Source: Hominenteromicrobium mulieris
Lineage (GTDB): Bacteria; Bacillota; Clostridia; Oscillospirales; Acutalibacteraceae
DNA: 64,000 bases
Direction: 5' to 3'
Assembly (NCBI GenBank): GCA_021029595.1
Contig: JAJJOY010000009.1
Coordinates: 1-64,000, forward strand
Both the position numbers and the translations under genes were made by a program. The stretch's first letter is position 1, and the number at the start of each line of letters is the position of its first letter. Below are positions 32,037 to 41,271 of the stretch, in pieces. A model generated the notes under the pieces. It did no database searches, was not told the DNA's origin, and saw only the letters and a program-made list of their open reading frames with translations.

Positions 32037-33881
32037 TTATTCCACCCGTGCGCTCAAAAGCTCTATCGGCTCCTGCTTTAGGTTTCGGTTCACCAAAATC
32101 ACGGATAATCCCGCCGTCAATACTGTCATCGCTGCAGGAATGACGACTTTCAAAACGCCCGTGTTCTCTGCGTCTTCTGTCTCCACCGCATTTTCGTCGC
32201 GCGCCCAAAGGCTGTATTCCGTGCTGAATGTGTGCTCGCTCTGCCCGGTTAAATCGAGCGTCTGCACTTTGTCAAACAGCACCGTACTCGCGACCGTGCC
32301 CAAAATCACCGCCACAGCGCTCAAGACCACCACGCCCGAGGCAAGCGACACGCGGCACTGATTTTTGCTCATACCCAAACTCCGCTCAATTGCCGTGCGC
32401 TTCTTCTGCTTTACGATGAAGAAATAGAGCAGCAACACCAAAATCGCCAGTGCCGAAAGCAGTCCTGCCGCGAACAGAATGATCGCCACGTACCGCATAT
32501 TGAGTAAACCGCCGATGATCTGGCTGTACCCATTGTCGTCAAACGTGATCTCCAAATTTTCCCGAACCTCCGCCGGAACATTTCGGTTATACGCTGCCAT
32601 GTAGTCGTCGATCGTGCCGTTTGGGATTTGGAAGGAGGTCGTTGCGCGCTGCATCGGCCCGTTGTCTACGATATTGCCGGCAAAATCTGCCTTGACCGAA
32701 TTTGCGGGAATGAGGAACAAATTCAGCGCCATTTCGATGGAGCCCGCCGGTTTTCCGTATGTGCCCACACTGTAATACGTGCCGATGATCTCATACTTTG
32801 CCGTCCAAAACGGCGTGTATGCCCGGTTCTGTGCGTTTAAAAGCGAAAACGTGCGCAGGCCACTACCGTCGCCGAACGTCCTATGCGGCGAGTCTTTTTC
32901 GTTCACGCCGTAAAGCGGCAGCTCCACTTTATCGCCGATGGAAAGCCCGTTTTTCCGCGCGAATTCTTCGGAAACAAGACATACCGCCGCACCGTTTTCG
33001 AGGTCTTCCGCGGAAAACGTCCGCCCCTCCCGCACATACACCGTGCGGTCGTGAAAGCTCGGCAGCAGCGCCGTATCTGTAACCGGCAAAACGGGCGCGG
33101 TCGTGTCCCACATGGAAAGCGCCTTTGAAAGCTCCAGCCAATATTGCCCGCGCTCGGTCTCGTAAAAGCCTGCCGTCACTTCGTCAAATGTCCGTGCCTG
33201 CATATCGCTTTCAAGCAAATTTCCGCCTGCGTCGCACTGTGTGGAGCGCTCCGCCGCGATCAGTGCGTATTCAATGGAGCTTTTCGCGTTTTCGTGGTGA
33301 TTGACGATCACATTTGTATACGCCACATATGTTTTCCCTGCCTCCAGTGGCGCGGGATTTTCCGTCCAGTGGTCGCAAACGTAAATTTCGTATTCATTGT
33401 TCTGATTTTCCGCTTCCGGGTACAAAAATCGCTGCACATACACTTTTATGGGGTGATCCGGCACCGCCGTTTCGGCAGGCGTGAATTCGACCACCGGGTA
33501 AAACAGCGCCGTGCCGCCGTCGCGCACCGCAAGCCCCTGCAAATCCGCAAGGTAATACAGGCGTTTTTCAGGCGCTTTCAAATAATTCGCGCCGTCAAAA
33601 TCCAGAACATCGGCAGAGATCACCGAATCATACACGGGTTCGGCTTCGCTATAATACGCCCCATCGGCGGCATTCCACCCCGTGCGCATCTGCGTGCGGT
33701 TCGGCTTTTGCTCTACCGTGCCGAGCGTTGTGAATTGCTTTTCCACAGCATCTATTTGCGCCTGTGTCTGTGCCCACAAATTTGCCCCCAACACCAAAAG
33801 CGCCGTGGCGGCGGTCATCAGGAGGAAGAACAAGCAAGTTTTCATCGGCGTGCGAAGGAGTTGTTTGAGGCTCTTTAACAT
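32037..33881 (-). CDS. ABC transporter permease, FtsX/MacB type (copy 2)
   Basis: 614 residues with the same architecture as copy 1. The N-terminal membrane segment, the long extracellular domain and the C-terminal FtsX block (YVAIILFAAGLLSALAILVLLLYFF; KKRTAIERSLGMSKNQCR) are shared. The ends match copy 1 almost residue for residue; the central part (about 55-400) differs widely. Its start overlaps the ATPase stop by 7 bases. The pair arose by tandem duplication and could form a heterodimer around one ATPase. Confidence 0.88.
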   Translation of the reverse strand: MLKSLKQLLRTPMKTCLFFLLMTAATALLVLGANLWAQTQAQIDAVEKQFTTLGTVEQKPNRTQMRTGWNAADGAYYSEAEPVYDSVISADVLDFDGANYLKAPEKRLYYLADLQGLAVRDGGTALFYPVVEFTPAETAVPDHPIKVYVQRFLYPEAENQNNEYEIYVCDHWTENPAPLEAGKTYVAYTNVIVNHHENAKSSIEYALIAAERSTQCDAGGNLLESDMQARTFDEVTAGFYETERGQYWLELSKALSMWDTTAPVLPVTDTALLPSFHDRTVYVREGRTFSAEDLENGAAVCLVSEEFARKNGLSIGDKVELPLYGVNEKDSPHRTFGDGSGLRTFSLLNAQNRAYTPFWTAKYEIIGTYYSVGTYGKPAGSIEMALNLFLIPANSVKADFAGNIVDNGPMQRATTSFQIPNGTIDDYMAAYNRNVPAEVRENLEITFDDNGYSQIIGGLLNMRYVAIILFAAGLLSALAILVLLLYFFIVKQKKRTAIERSLGMSKNQCRVSLASGVVVLSAVAVILGTVASTVLFDKVQTLDLTGQSEHTFSTEYSLWARDENAVETEDAENTGVLKVVIPAAMTVLTAGLSVILVNRNLKQEPIELLSARVE

Positions 33882-34546
33882 TCTACCGCCAGCCTTCCGT
33901 CCTGCATTTTGTAGACGACATCCGCCTGCGCCGCGATGCCCAGGTCGTGCGTGACGACGATCACGCAGTAATTTTCGTCTTTCACGAGCTTTTTCAGCAG
34001 ATCAATGACGACCTTGCCGTTCTCCGTATCGAGGTTGCCCGTCGGTTCATCCGCGAGGATAACTTTCGCGTCGGACGCCAGCGCCCGCGCGATGGCGACG
34101 CGCTGCTGCTGACCGCCGGAGAGCATCGCCGGCAGCTTTCTCGGGTCAACGTCACCGAGACCAACCGAGCTTAAAAGCTCTTTGGCTTTGATTTTTGCCT
34201 CTTTCGTCGGCTTTTTTGAAATTTGCATCGGGTACATCACATTTTCGAGTATGTTCAAAGTGGGAAGTAGGTTGAAAGATTGGTAGATCACCGTCACGTT
34301 CTCGCGTCGGTGCCGTTCGCTTCCGATCTCTTTCAGCGTTTTTCCGTTCACAATGATCTCGCCCTCGCTCGGCGTGCCGAGACCCGCGAGCATCGAAAGC
34401 AGCGTCGTTTTGCCACTGCCGGACTGCCCGATGATCGCGTAGAATTTTCCCGCCTCAAACGTGCAGGAGACGTTTTTCAACGCCTGCACCTTCTGGTATT
34501 TGCTCTGGTAGGTATAGCTCACATTTTCCGCCGCTAAAACAGCCAT
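33875..34546 (-). CDS. ABC transporter ATPase (MacB/LolD type)
   Basis: 223 residues from ATG 34546 (an upstream GTG is also in frame). Walker [14 protein letters not shown]-loop [11 protein letters not shown], signature [15 protein letters not shown], Walker [13 protein letters not shown] and the H-loop VTHD are all present. It energises the three permeases in the same operon. The mechanotransmission-type MacB class moves peptides or lipids across or within the envelope. It lies between permeases 33881 and 35784 on the same strand. Confidence 0.95.
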   Translation of the reverse strand: MAVLAAENVSYTYQSKYQKVQALKNVSCTFEAGKFYAIIGQSGSGKTTLLSMLAGLGTPSEGEIIVNGKTLKEIGSERHRRENVTVIYQSFNLLPTLNILENVMYPMQISKKPTKEAKIKAKELLSSVGLGDVDPRKLPAMLSGGQQQRVAIARALASDAKVILADEPTGNLDTENGKVVIDLLKKLVKDENYCVIVVTHDLGIAAQADVVYKMQDGRLAVEC

Positions 34547-34563
34547 ATTCACGCCGCCTTTCG

Positions 34564-35784
34564 TTAATCGATTTTTGTCAAAAGCTCCAGCGCGTCAAAC
34601 CGCAGGAGCAAAATGAGCGCCAGCAAAACGCCCACGCACGAGGACGCAAGGTACAGCCCGCAGATCGTCAGAATCTGCCCGAGCGCAAGCCCCGCCGTGC
34701 AAAGCAATATGGGCACCGCCACCGCGCAGCCGCACACATTTGCGATGAGCATACCGAAAAAGCACGCGCACCCGCTTAAAATCTTCGGCCGCCCAAGCGA
34801 AAGCGAGATCGCCATGTCCCGCCGCGTGCTGCGCAGCAAAAGAAACGTCACCAGCGTGACAAGCACAATGACGAGCGCGAAAAACGGCGCTAAAAACCAC
34901 CGCAGCACCTTCAAATTCTGCTCCAACTTCTCTGCCGTCTCAATGAAAAGCTGGTCGTCCACCACAAGCGTGTCGCCGTGGCGCTCATCAAGCGCGTTCG
35001 GGTCGGGCTTTGCAAAGCCTGCGCCGCGCATGGCATCTTTAAAATCGTTGAGTTTCATCGGGTCGCGCAGCGCACAGCGGAACGAGCTGTAATAAAATCG
35101 CAGATTATTTTCCTTAACGACCGTTTGCAGCCACGGCACAGAGACGATCATGCTGCACGGCACCGCGCTGCCCGAGGCGCTGTCCGCGTACACGCCGATG
35201 ATCTTCACGCCCTGCATGCCGAGGTGCTCGTACCGCAGCGAAAAGCCGTCGTCGTTATAGCGCGTCACGTAAAACGGCATCGAGAGCGTGTCGCCCGAAT
35301 TCAACCCGTACTGCGCCGCGTAGCTTTGGCTCACCACGCACAGCGGCTCTGCGTTTTCCAAAAACGAGAGGTCATACCCGTTTTCAAACGCGATGCTCTC
35401 CTCCGTCACGCCGACGAGCGCCGAAAGCCCGCTCACCGCCGTCACGGACGTGTCCGCGCCCTGCACGTCCTCCGCGCGGTACTGCTCCTGAAAATTCGCG
35501 CACGCCGAGGCCGTGTACACTGCGTCTTTGATGTCCGCCTTCATGAGGTTCGCAAAGTGATTTTCGTCGATCTCGAACCCCACGGTGCGCGCACCGCTGC
35601 GGCTGACCACCTGCGCCGTCACCGGGATGACCTGCGCCAGATTTTCCTCCGCGCTCTCCGCCGTCTGGATGCTGCCGAGGTAAAACGACATGCAGCACAC
35701 AAGCAGCGCCGCAATGCAAACAGAAAGCGCCGTCCGCCCGCGGTTGCGAAAAACAATGTAGTTCATTTCTTTCAAAATCACCAT
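34564..35784 (-). CDS. ABC transporter permease, FtsX type (third permease)
   Basis: 406 residues. It begins MVILKEMNYIVFRNRGRTAL with TM1 (SVCIAALLVCCMSFYLG). An extracellular domain follows, then three membrane segments near 290-400 (FFALVIVLVTLVTFLLL; FFGMLIANVCGCAVAVPILL; LYLASSCVGVLLALILLL). GGAG precedes the ATG. This is the first gene of the operon. It is shorter than the other two permeases, suggesting alternative pairing. The -35/-10 promoter is at 35910-35938. Confidence 0.88.
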   Translation of the reverse strand: MVILKEMNYIVFRNRGRTALSVCIAALLVCCMSFYLGSIQTAESAEENLAQVIPVTAQVVSRSGARTVGFEIDENHFANLMKADIKDAVYTASACANFQEQYRAEDVQGADTSVTAVSGLSALVGVTEESIAFENGYDLSFLENAEPLCVVSQSYAAQYGLNSGDTLSMPFYVTRYNDDGFSLRYEHLGMQGVKIIGVYADSASGSAVPCSMIVSVPWLQTVVKENNLRFYYSSFRCALRDPMKLNDFKDAMRGAGFAKPDPNALDERHGDTLVVDDQLFIETAEKLEQNLKVLRWFLAPFFALVIVLVTLVTFLLLRSTRRDMAISLSLGRPKILSGCACFFGMLIANVCGCAVAVPILLCTAGLALGQILTICGLYLASSCVGVLLALILLLRFDALELLTKID

Positions 35785-36095
35785 ATATATTTCTCCATAT
35801 CATAAACAAGATACCGTAATTCCATCACAAACCGCGTTACCTTTAAAGTCAAATGACACTCTGGCCAAACCTCAAATTTCAAAATTTCTCATATGGTTAA
35901 CTTGCTGTTAATATATCTTATTAACGGAAACCAGTCAATACATTTATCACGAAACGACAAAAAAGCGCTTATTTTGATTGATTTATTGGCGAATTTGATT
36001 TTTTAAAAGCAAAAAAAGACAAGCGTTTTTAACGCTGGTCTTTCTTTGCTTAAACTTCAATATCTATTAATTGAACCTATGTTAAATTTCAATTA
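35785..36095. promoter_or_regulatory. Promoter region of the ABC exporter operon
   Basis: On the minus strand TTGACT (35933-35938), 17 bases, TATATT (35910-35915) form a good promoter. GTTAAT/ATTAAC-type inverted repeats overlap it. A leader of about 120 bases precedes the first permease. A hairpin (AAAGACAAGCGTT/AACGCTGGTCTTT, 36015-36043) separates the operon from the LytTR fragment upstream. Confidence 0.6.
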
Positions 36096-36506
36096 TCACA
36101 TAAAATTTTCTTTTCTCATCTTCATAAAACGCGTGAAAGCTTCCGCCTTTTTGGCGAACGACCCTTTATTTTTTCTTCTCTCAACACAAATGATCTCGTC
36201 GGCGCGAAGCTTTAGACCACCGTCCACTGTACACACATGAATATATACAGTTTCCATATGAAGCTGCTTTAGCGCCGCCGACAAGCTGCGGCAAAATCTG
36301 TTTTCGTCAATAGGTTTGGATAAATACCGATAAACATGGAAATTCATTGCTTCATCAAGATAATCGGGGAATGAAGTGATAATAATGATCTTAACATACG
36401 CGTTTTTTTGCATCAATTCCGCACCGACGTGAATCCCACTTCGCCCCGGCATTTCGACATCCAAAAAAGCAATATCAGGTGTGATTCCCGAATAGATCAG
36501 CTCCTT
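36096..36506 (-). pseudogene. LytTR-type response regulator, truncated at both ends
   Basis: The receiver part reads ELIYSGITPDIAFLDVEMPGRSGIHVGAEL...IIIITSFPDY..YRYLSKPID (phospho-Asp in FLDVEMPG, Lys in LSKPI). The first about 45 residues are lost at 36506, just after the end of the next gene. The LytTR DNA-binding domain stops after VDGGLKLRADEIICVERR and continues into unrelated residues. A LytTR regulator may once have controlled the neighbouring ABC exporter. Confidence 0.75.
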
Positions 36507-36526
36507 AAAAAATAATGATAATATAG

Positions 36527-37543
36527 TTATTGTTTCTCTTTCTTAACCGATTTATTTCTTACCAATCTTTCTATCAAAATAAATATAACGCCTAAAAATA
36601 TACCGAACCCAACAATTACAAGAGTCATTGCTTGCATTTTTCCCGCATATTGAAGTAGCTCTGTTGATTCCCTACTCGATTTTGCCAGTATGTTCAATGC
36701 GGAAAAAATCTCTCCAAACTCCCGCATATAATAGGCGGCGTCCGTAATGCGGTATTGCGGCAGGAGAGAGGACGGCAGATCGATGTGCAGCAGGATAAGC
36801 GGCACGGCGAACAGGGCGAGAACACCTAAAACACCGTGGAAAATGAGCTTTGCACGGTTCTCTTTCGCTTTGCGCGAGAGAACGAAAGAATAAACCCACA
36901 GAATCAAGACGAAAAGCGAGCGCGAAAGCAATGCGGCCAAAAGCGGCAACTGCGAAAGAAAGCTTTTAACGTCTGAAAGACTGTAAAAGCTGCCGGCGTT
37001 TTCATTTGCGAGTTCCGTCACGAGTAAAATTGTGCTTTTCGCGCGGTCTGCCATAAACGGCTGCGGGGTGTCCGTCACGTTAAACAGCAATGCGTTTTCG
37101 GCTTCTGCGGTCGGTGTGAGGGCGCCTGAAAGCTGCGGGATGCCCTCCGGGAATATGGCAAGCCATGTGTCGTCCCGGTTCTCCAAATCGGATTTGATTG
37201 AAATTTCGTCGCCGCTGCGCAGGGGCTTTGAAGCGTAACGGACATAGCTGCCGAAAAACTTCAAATTAAGCTGATTTTCGCCCACGGAATAATTATTGAT
37301 TTCTTCTTCATAAATGCGCGTGCCAGTCTCCCAGCCGGTGCCTTCTCTCGGGCGGTAGAGGTGCATGCCCGTATCGTCGAAGAAAAGGGAGTCGAGCGCG
37401 ATGTGCGGGGAGGGTTCGCTTTCGTCCGCTTGCGTGAGCACCACTTCCGGGATCATGAGCTGCTCAATGCGCACGGAAAGCATCGTGCAGAAAACGAGGC
37501 CCCATAAGATCAAAACAAAAATGCAGAGAACGCGGCGTTTCAT
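36527..37543 (-). CDS. Membrane protein of the sugar ABC operon
   Basis: 338 residues. The signal-anchor MKRRVLCIFVLILWGLVFCTMLS is followed by an extracellular beta-rich domain (35-205). Then come membrane segments near 210-235, 245-265 and 305-325, and a basic tail. I do not recognise the domain. It lies one base downstream of the UgpE-type permease, so it is co-transcribed with the sugar transporter. It may be a sensor or an accessory component. Confidence 0.6.
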   Translation of the reverse strand: MKRRVLCIFVLILWGLVFCTMLSVRIEQLMIPEVVLTQADESEPSPHIALDSLFFDDTGMHLYRPREGTGWETGTRIYEEEINNYSVGENQLNLKFFGSYVRYASKPLRSGDEISIKSDLENRDDTWLAIFPEGIPQLSGALTPTAEAENALLFNVTDTPQPFMADRAKSTILLVTELANENAGSFYSLSDVKSFLSQLPLLAALLSRSLFVLILWVYSFVLSRKAKENRAKLIFHGVLGVLALFAVPLILLHIDLPSSLLPQYRITDAAYYMREFGEIFSALNILAKSSRESTELLQYAGKMQAMTLVIVGFGIFLGVIFILIERLVRNKSVKKEKQ

Positions 37544-37544
37544 A

Positions 37545-38309
37545 TCACTTCACCTCCGCTAAAACGATGCCTTCCACAAGCTCGCGGTTGAAGAAGGTGA
37601 AGAGGAACAGCGCGGGCAGCACAACCAGAATGCAGCAGACGAGCTGCACGGAGGTCTCGCTCGGCGGTGTATAGGCGAGCGCCACCGAGATGGGGTACTG
37701 CTCGGCTTCTTTCAAAAATGCGATGGGCTGCTCCACCATGTTCCATGCGTCGAGGAAGGAGAGCAGCAAAACGCACACAAGGCCGCTTTTGTTCATCGGC
37801 GAGACGACGTAAAACAACATGCGCAGCACGCCGCAGCCGTCCAGCATGGCGGCATCCAGAACGGTGTCCGGCACCGATTTAAAGCTTTGCGTTAAAATAA
37901 ACGTGCCGAGCGGCACGATAATAGACGGTAAGATCAGCGCTGCGTAGGTATTCAGCAGGTTCATGTAGCCCAGCATGATGAAATCGGGCACGAGCGTGAC
38001 CTGCACAGGCAGCGTCATGAGGATCATTAAGAGGAAGAAAAGGAAGTTGCGGCCCGGGAACTTATACTTTGCAAACCCGAACCCGGCAAAAACGGAGATC
38101 AAAAGCTGCCCCGCGGCGATGCACACGGCCATGCCGATGCTTTTCCAAAAGCGGAAAAGATATTTTGGGGAAGCCAGAAAAACGTCATAATAATACTGGA
38201 ACGTAACGCCGCCAGGCGACAGAAAACTACGCACGAACACGTACAAAAACGGCGCAGCGGATAACACCACGACCAAAGCGGCAAACAGCCCGGAGAAAAA
38301 CCGTTTCAC
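37545..38309 (-). CDS. Carbohydrate ABC transporter permease (MalG/UgpE type)
   Basis: 254 residues with six predicted membrane helices. The MalG-type EAA motif lies near 175-205 (FKSVPDTVLDAAMLDGCGVLRMLFYVVSPM), the contact loop for the ATPase. Start overlaps the upstream permease by 4 bases. No ATPase gene is present in this operon; Clostridia often use a shared MsmK-like ATPase encoded elsewhere. Confidence 0.9.
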   Translation of the reverse strand: MKRFFSGLFAALVVVLSAAPFLYVFVRSFLSPGGVTFQYYYDVFLASPKYLFRFWKSIGMAVCIAAGQLLISVFAGFGFAKYKFPGRNFLFFLLMILMTLPVQVTLVPDFIMLGYMNLLNTYAALILPSIIVPLGTFILTQSFKSVPDTVLDAAMLDGCGVLRMLFYVVSPMNKSGLVCVLLLSFLDAWNMVEQPIAFLKEAEQYPISVALAYTPPSETSVQLVCCILVVLPALFLFTFFNRELVEGIVLAEVK

Positions 38310-39160
38310 TCGCGGAACGCCTCCTTTCGGCTGACAAACGCATAGAATAAGCCAAAGAATACGATAATGACGATCAACAATAAGACCGAAGCCACGGAGA
38401 GCTTCTGGTAATTGAGGTTGCTGAAGCAGTTGTTGATGAAATGCTGGAGCATGTAGAGCTCATCCACGGGGTGCTCGCCGCCGATAAGAAAGATCTCGCG
38501 GAAGCACTTAAATGCGTTGATGACGGAGAAGATCAGGGCGAAAAACACGGAATACCACATTTGCGGCGTGGTGATGTAGCGGAACTTCTGAAACGCCGAA
38601 GCGCCGTCGAGATCGGCGGATTCGTACTGCTCCGCGGGGACGGTGACGAGCCCTGCGAGCAGCAGAATAACGCTGTACCCCGTGTTTTTCCAGAGGTACA
38701 TGAGGATCATGACCCAGAAGGCGTATTTGCCGTTCAGCCACTCGACGATGGGCAGGTTTAACACGGCAAACAAGCCGTTTACAGCGCCCTTTTCGCCGAA
38801 AAGCAGATCGATGAGCAAGACTGCACCGGCGACGGGCATGATATACGGAAACAAAAAGACAGATTTTAATAGCTTATGCTTGCCCGCCTGCTTTTGCATG
38901 AGGAGTGCCAAAAGATAGGAGAGCAGCATGATGAGCGGCAGCCCTATGGCTAAAAACTTCATCGTGTTGAAAAACGCCAGACGGAAAAGGTCGTTTTGGA
39001 ACATCTTCGTATAATGCTCCATGCCGACGAACATGCCGGCGGCGCCGTAGCCCTGCGTAAACGAATAGCGCAGCACAATGCCGAACGGGATGAGCGTGAA
39101 CACAAGGCAGCCGATCATCACCGGGGCGATCAGGATATATCCGTGAAATGCTTTTCTCAT
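38306..39160 (-). CDS. Carbohydrate ABC transporter permease (MalF/UgpA type)
   Basis: 284 residues, six membrane helices, with an EAA-like loop VPAEQYESADLDGASAFQKFRYITTPQM near 175-205. MRKAFHGYILIAPVMIGCLVF begins TM1. Typical partner of the downstream MalG-type subunit. The binding-protein gene upstream (39298-40568) is frameshifted, so the system may lack its receptor. Confidence 0.92.
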   Translation of the reverse strand: MRKAFHGYILIAPVMIGCLVFTLIPFGIVLRYSFTQGYGAAGMFVGMEHYTKMFQNDLFRLAFFNTMKFLAIGLPLIMLLSYLLALLMQKQAGKHKLLKSVFLFPYIMPVAGAVLLIDLLFGEKGAVNGLFAVLNLPIVEWLNGKYAFWVMILMYLWKNTGYSVILLLAGLVTVPAEQYESADLDGASAFQKFRYITTPQMWYSVFFALIFSVINAFKCFREIFLIGGEHPVDELYMLQHFINNCFSNLNYQKLSVASVLLLIVIIVFFGLFYAFVSRKEAFRE

Positions 39161-39178
39161 AAGGCACCGCCTTTTATT

Positions 39179-39298
39179 TTATTCCTGCACCCACTGCTCC
39201 ATGGTCTTGTACCATTCGGCAATGATGGGCGCGAGGTCGGCATTACTATACTTTTCTAATCTTATAAACGAGTTTTGCATAAATTTTGTAAAACGCAT
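39179..39298 (-). CDS. Short ORF between binding-protein and permease genes
   Basis: 39 residues, MRFTKFMQNSFIRLEKYSNA followed by DLAPIIAEWYKTMEQWVQE. Its ATG overlaps the stop of the preceding binding-protein frame (TAATG). It may be a detached C-terminal helix of a binding protein rather than an independent gene. Confidence 0.4.
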   Translation of the reverse strand: MRFTKFMQNSFIRLEKYSNADLAPIIAEWYKTMEQWVQE

Positions 39299-40568
39299 TA
39301 TTCAGAGAGTCTGGTTTGCAGCGCTTCTATCACGCTGTGCGCAGCGGCAGCGCAATCCGGGTTTTCTTCCCACGTCAGGGTCGTGGCGGTATCGTAAATG
39401 GTGTAGTCCATCACGGAGTAGAACCGCACAGCGTTGACGCGGCTTTGCACGCTTTCAAGCAGTTCGGGCTGCAGATAGGCGTTTTTGTGCGTCAAGAAAC
39501 TGTTTAGGTTGCCGAGCATCAAAAGCGTACCGCGCGCATCGTTCACGGTTTCCGTGTCGATTTGCGCTTCGTCGCTGAACAGCAGCTCGAAGAAGCGGAA
39601 TACCTCATCGGCCTTTGGGCTGTTGCGATTGATGGCTGCGTAGGAGGTAATAAACGCGGTCACGCCCCTTCGGTGTTCGGAATGGCAAGGGCGTTCACGG
39701 TGTCTTGATTCTGTGCGTAATACGCCATGCCTTCATCGGTCTGCGCATAGGATCCGCTTTGGATCAGTGCGGTCTCCTCGTCAAAGCTTTCCGACGCAGG
39801 CATGGCAAGAAGATCTTCAAACTGCGCGGTGAGGTTTTCCTCGGTGAGAATTGTTTTTTCGGTGGCGTAATCTGCAATACGAGGAATTCCGGCGCCGCAC
39901 CAAGTGTAGAGATTGTTGCGCACAACTTTCAGAACGGCCGTGTCATCACAGTTTACAAGCTCGTCCCATGTTTTGGGGGTGAAATCGGGGTCGGCAAGCT
40001 GTGCTTTATCGAGGAGAAAAACGCTTGCGTAGTACGTGATAGGCAGCACGACCTGTCCTTCGTCGGTTTTTCCGGTATCGAAAACAGAGGCAAAGTGGTC
40101 TTCGGAGCAGAGGTATTCGCTTTCTTTTATATAATCGTCAAGCGGCAGAAAAGCGCCGGCCTGCATGGTGCGCTGCACATCCGGGAACAACGTGGCCGGG
40201 TGACCTTCACCATTGAAAGTCATGTTTGAGGTCGGGGAAGAAAGCAGATAGCCGTCCGGCCCGCCACCTGCCATGATCTCCACGCGCAAGGAGGAGATCT
40301 GCGTTTCGCGCTCCTGCGTATCCTCGGAGAGGACGAAAAACTCAACATTCAAATCGCCGTAGATTTCTTTTGCAAGCCGCGTTATGCCGTTTTCGTGCGT
40401 AAATTCCTGCTCATCCGTCACGATCACCGCTTTTTCGCTCGATTTGCTCGCGGTGCTGTCCGTTGAAGCCGAAGCGGAAGACGTAGCCGAAGGCGCCGCG
40501 CCGCCGCAGCCGCAGACCGCCTGCGTGAGCAGCATGGCAGACAAAAGAATGGCAAATTTGCGTTTCAT
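39298..40568 (-). pseudogene. Sugar ABC solute-binding lipoprotein, frameshifted
   Basis: Part 1 (40568-39660): MKRKFAILLSAMLLTQAVCGCGG (lipobox), a Ser/Ala/Thr linker, and the N-terminal lobe of an extracellular solute-binding protein, ending ...ALAIPNTEGA. Part 2 (39663-39298): VTAFITSYAAINRNSPKADEVF, the hinge and C-terminal lobe. One missing G in the run GAAGGGGCG near 39664 explains the split. Part 2 could be started at an overlapping GTG, but a split binding protein is unlikely to work. Heads the sugar-transport operon. Confidence 0.8.
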
Positions 40569-40689
40569 AGATTTTCCTCCTCTAAATTCGTGACGTATTG
40601 TAAACTAAAATGAAAATTGAGAACCACTCAGACCCTCTGGTATAATGGTTTCACCACAAAACACATATCTCCCAAAAAAGAGGGTTCTC

Positions 40690-40818
40690 ATGATGAAATC
40701 ATACCATATTTAGTGTCCAAAATGCAACAAAAATCATTCATTTTATCGTTACGGCAAAAATCCTGATGGGTATTAGAAGTATCTCTGCAAGAGGGGCGGC
40801 TTTTAGCTTCATATTATC
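40690..40818 (+). pseudogene. Insertion-sequence transposase, N-terminal remnant with stops
   Basis: The plus strand reads MMKSYHI-stop-CPKCNKNHSFYRYGKNPDGY-stop-KYLCKRGGF-stop. The zinc-ribbon CPKCN...Y..G....GYQKYLCK pattern is the N-terminus of an IS transposase. Three in-frame stops and the loss of the rest show decay. Confidence 0.6.
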
Positions 40819-40951
40819 ATTCTTCTTTAATTTTGTACGTATTTTTTGCGCGAATTGATTATTTTGTTGATTTAGTCCATAATTAGCAAATTCAAATCAA
40901 GCTTTTTTGTAGGCCAAGCATTTTTAATGCTTTTAGAGAAAAATAAAAAAC

Positions 40952-40987
40952 AACGCTATGATGATTCATAAAAATCGCCATAGCGTT
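40952..40987. terminator. Intrinsic terminator
   Basis: AACGCTATG (40952-40960) with CATAGCGTT (40979-40987), flanked by A and T runs, working in either direction. Confidence 0.7.
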
Positions 40988-41106
40988 ATTTTACTCTTAT
41001 TAAAATTAAACTTTATAACACCTTTAATTAGCACATTTCTCAAAACAGTACATACCAGATGATCTTCATTAACCAGAGGAATGCCCATGCTTTCCTTTGC
41101 AATCTC

Positions 41107-41271
41107 CAAAAACATCTTTATCTCACCACAGATTCCGTCGTTCTGCTTGAGCAAATACGTGTTTTGGATAAGCAACGGCTGCAAGCCCGATTAGGCAGAC
41201 TGCCGTATTCCTATATTCAGAAAATCGATAAAGCCCTCGCCGTAAGTATCGGGTTATGGGATAAATGCTGA
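41107..41271 (+). pseudogene. MazF/PemK-type toxin, C-terminal fragment
   Basis: Reads KHLYLTTDSVVLLEQIRVLD, then KQRLQARLGRLPYSYIQKIDKALAVSIGLWDKC-stop, the C-terminal third of a MazF toxin (LLEQIRxxDKxRL motif). The catalytic N-terminal part is missing, so it should be inactive. The last 14 residues recur before copy A near 19140-19182. Confidence 0.65.

Larger units (their letters stand above)
40569..41106. other. Intergenic stretch with transposase remnant and terminator
   Basis: AT-rich. Contains an N-terminal transposase relic (40690-40818), an intrinsic terminator (40952-40987) and the left edge of the recombinase module. Nothing else convincing. Confidence 0.6.

Noticed and set aside
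35785..35940. Small peptide gene for the ABC exporter
   Set aside because: I looked for a bacteriocin-type precursor next to the transporter. No frame with a leader motif, double glycine and ribosome-binding site was found.
40966..41184. 72-residue minus-strand frame
   Set aside because: It is the antisense of the mazF tail and the terminator; the plus-strand reading matches MazF.
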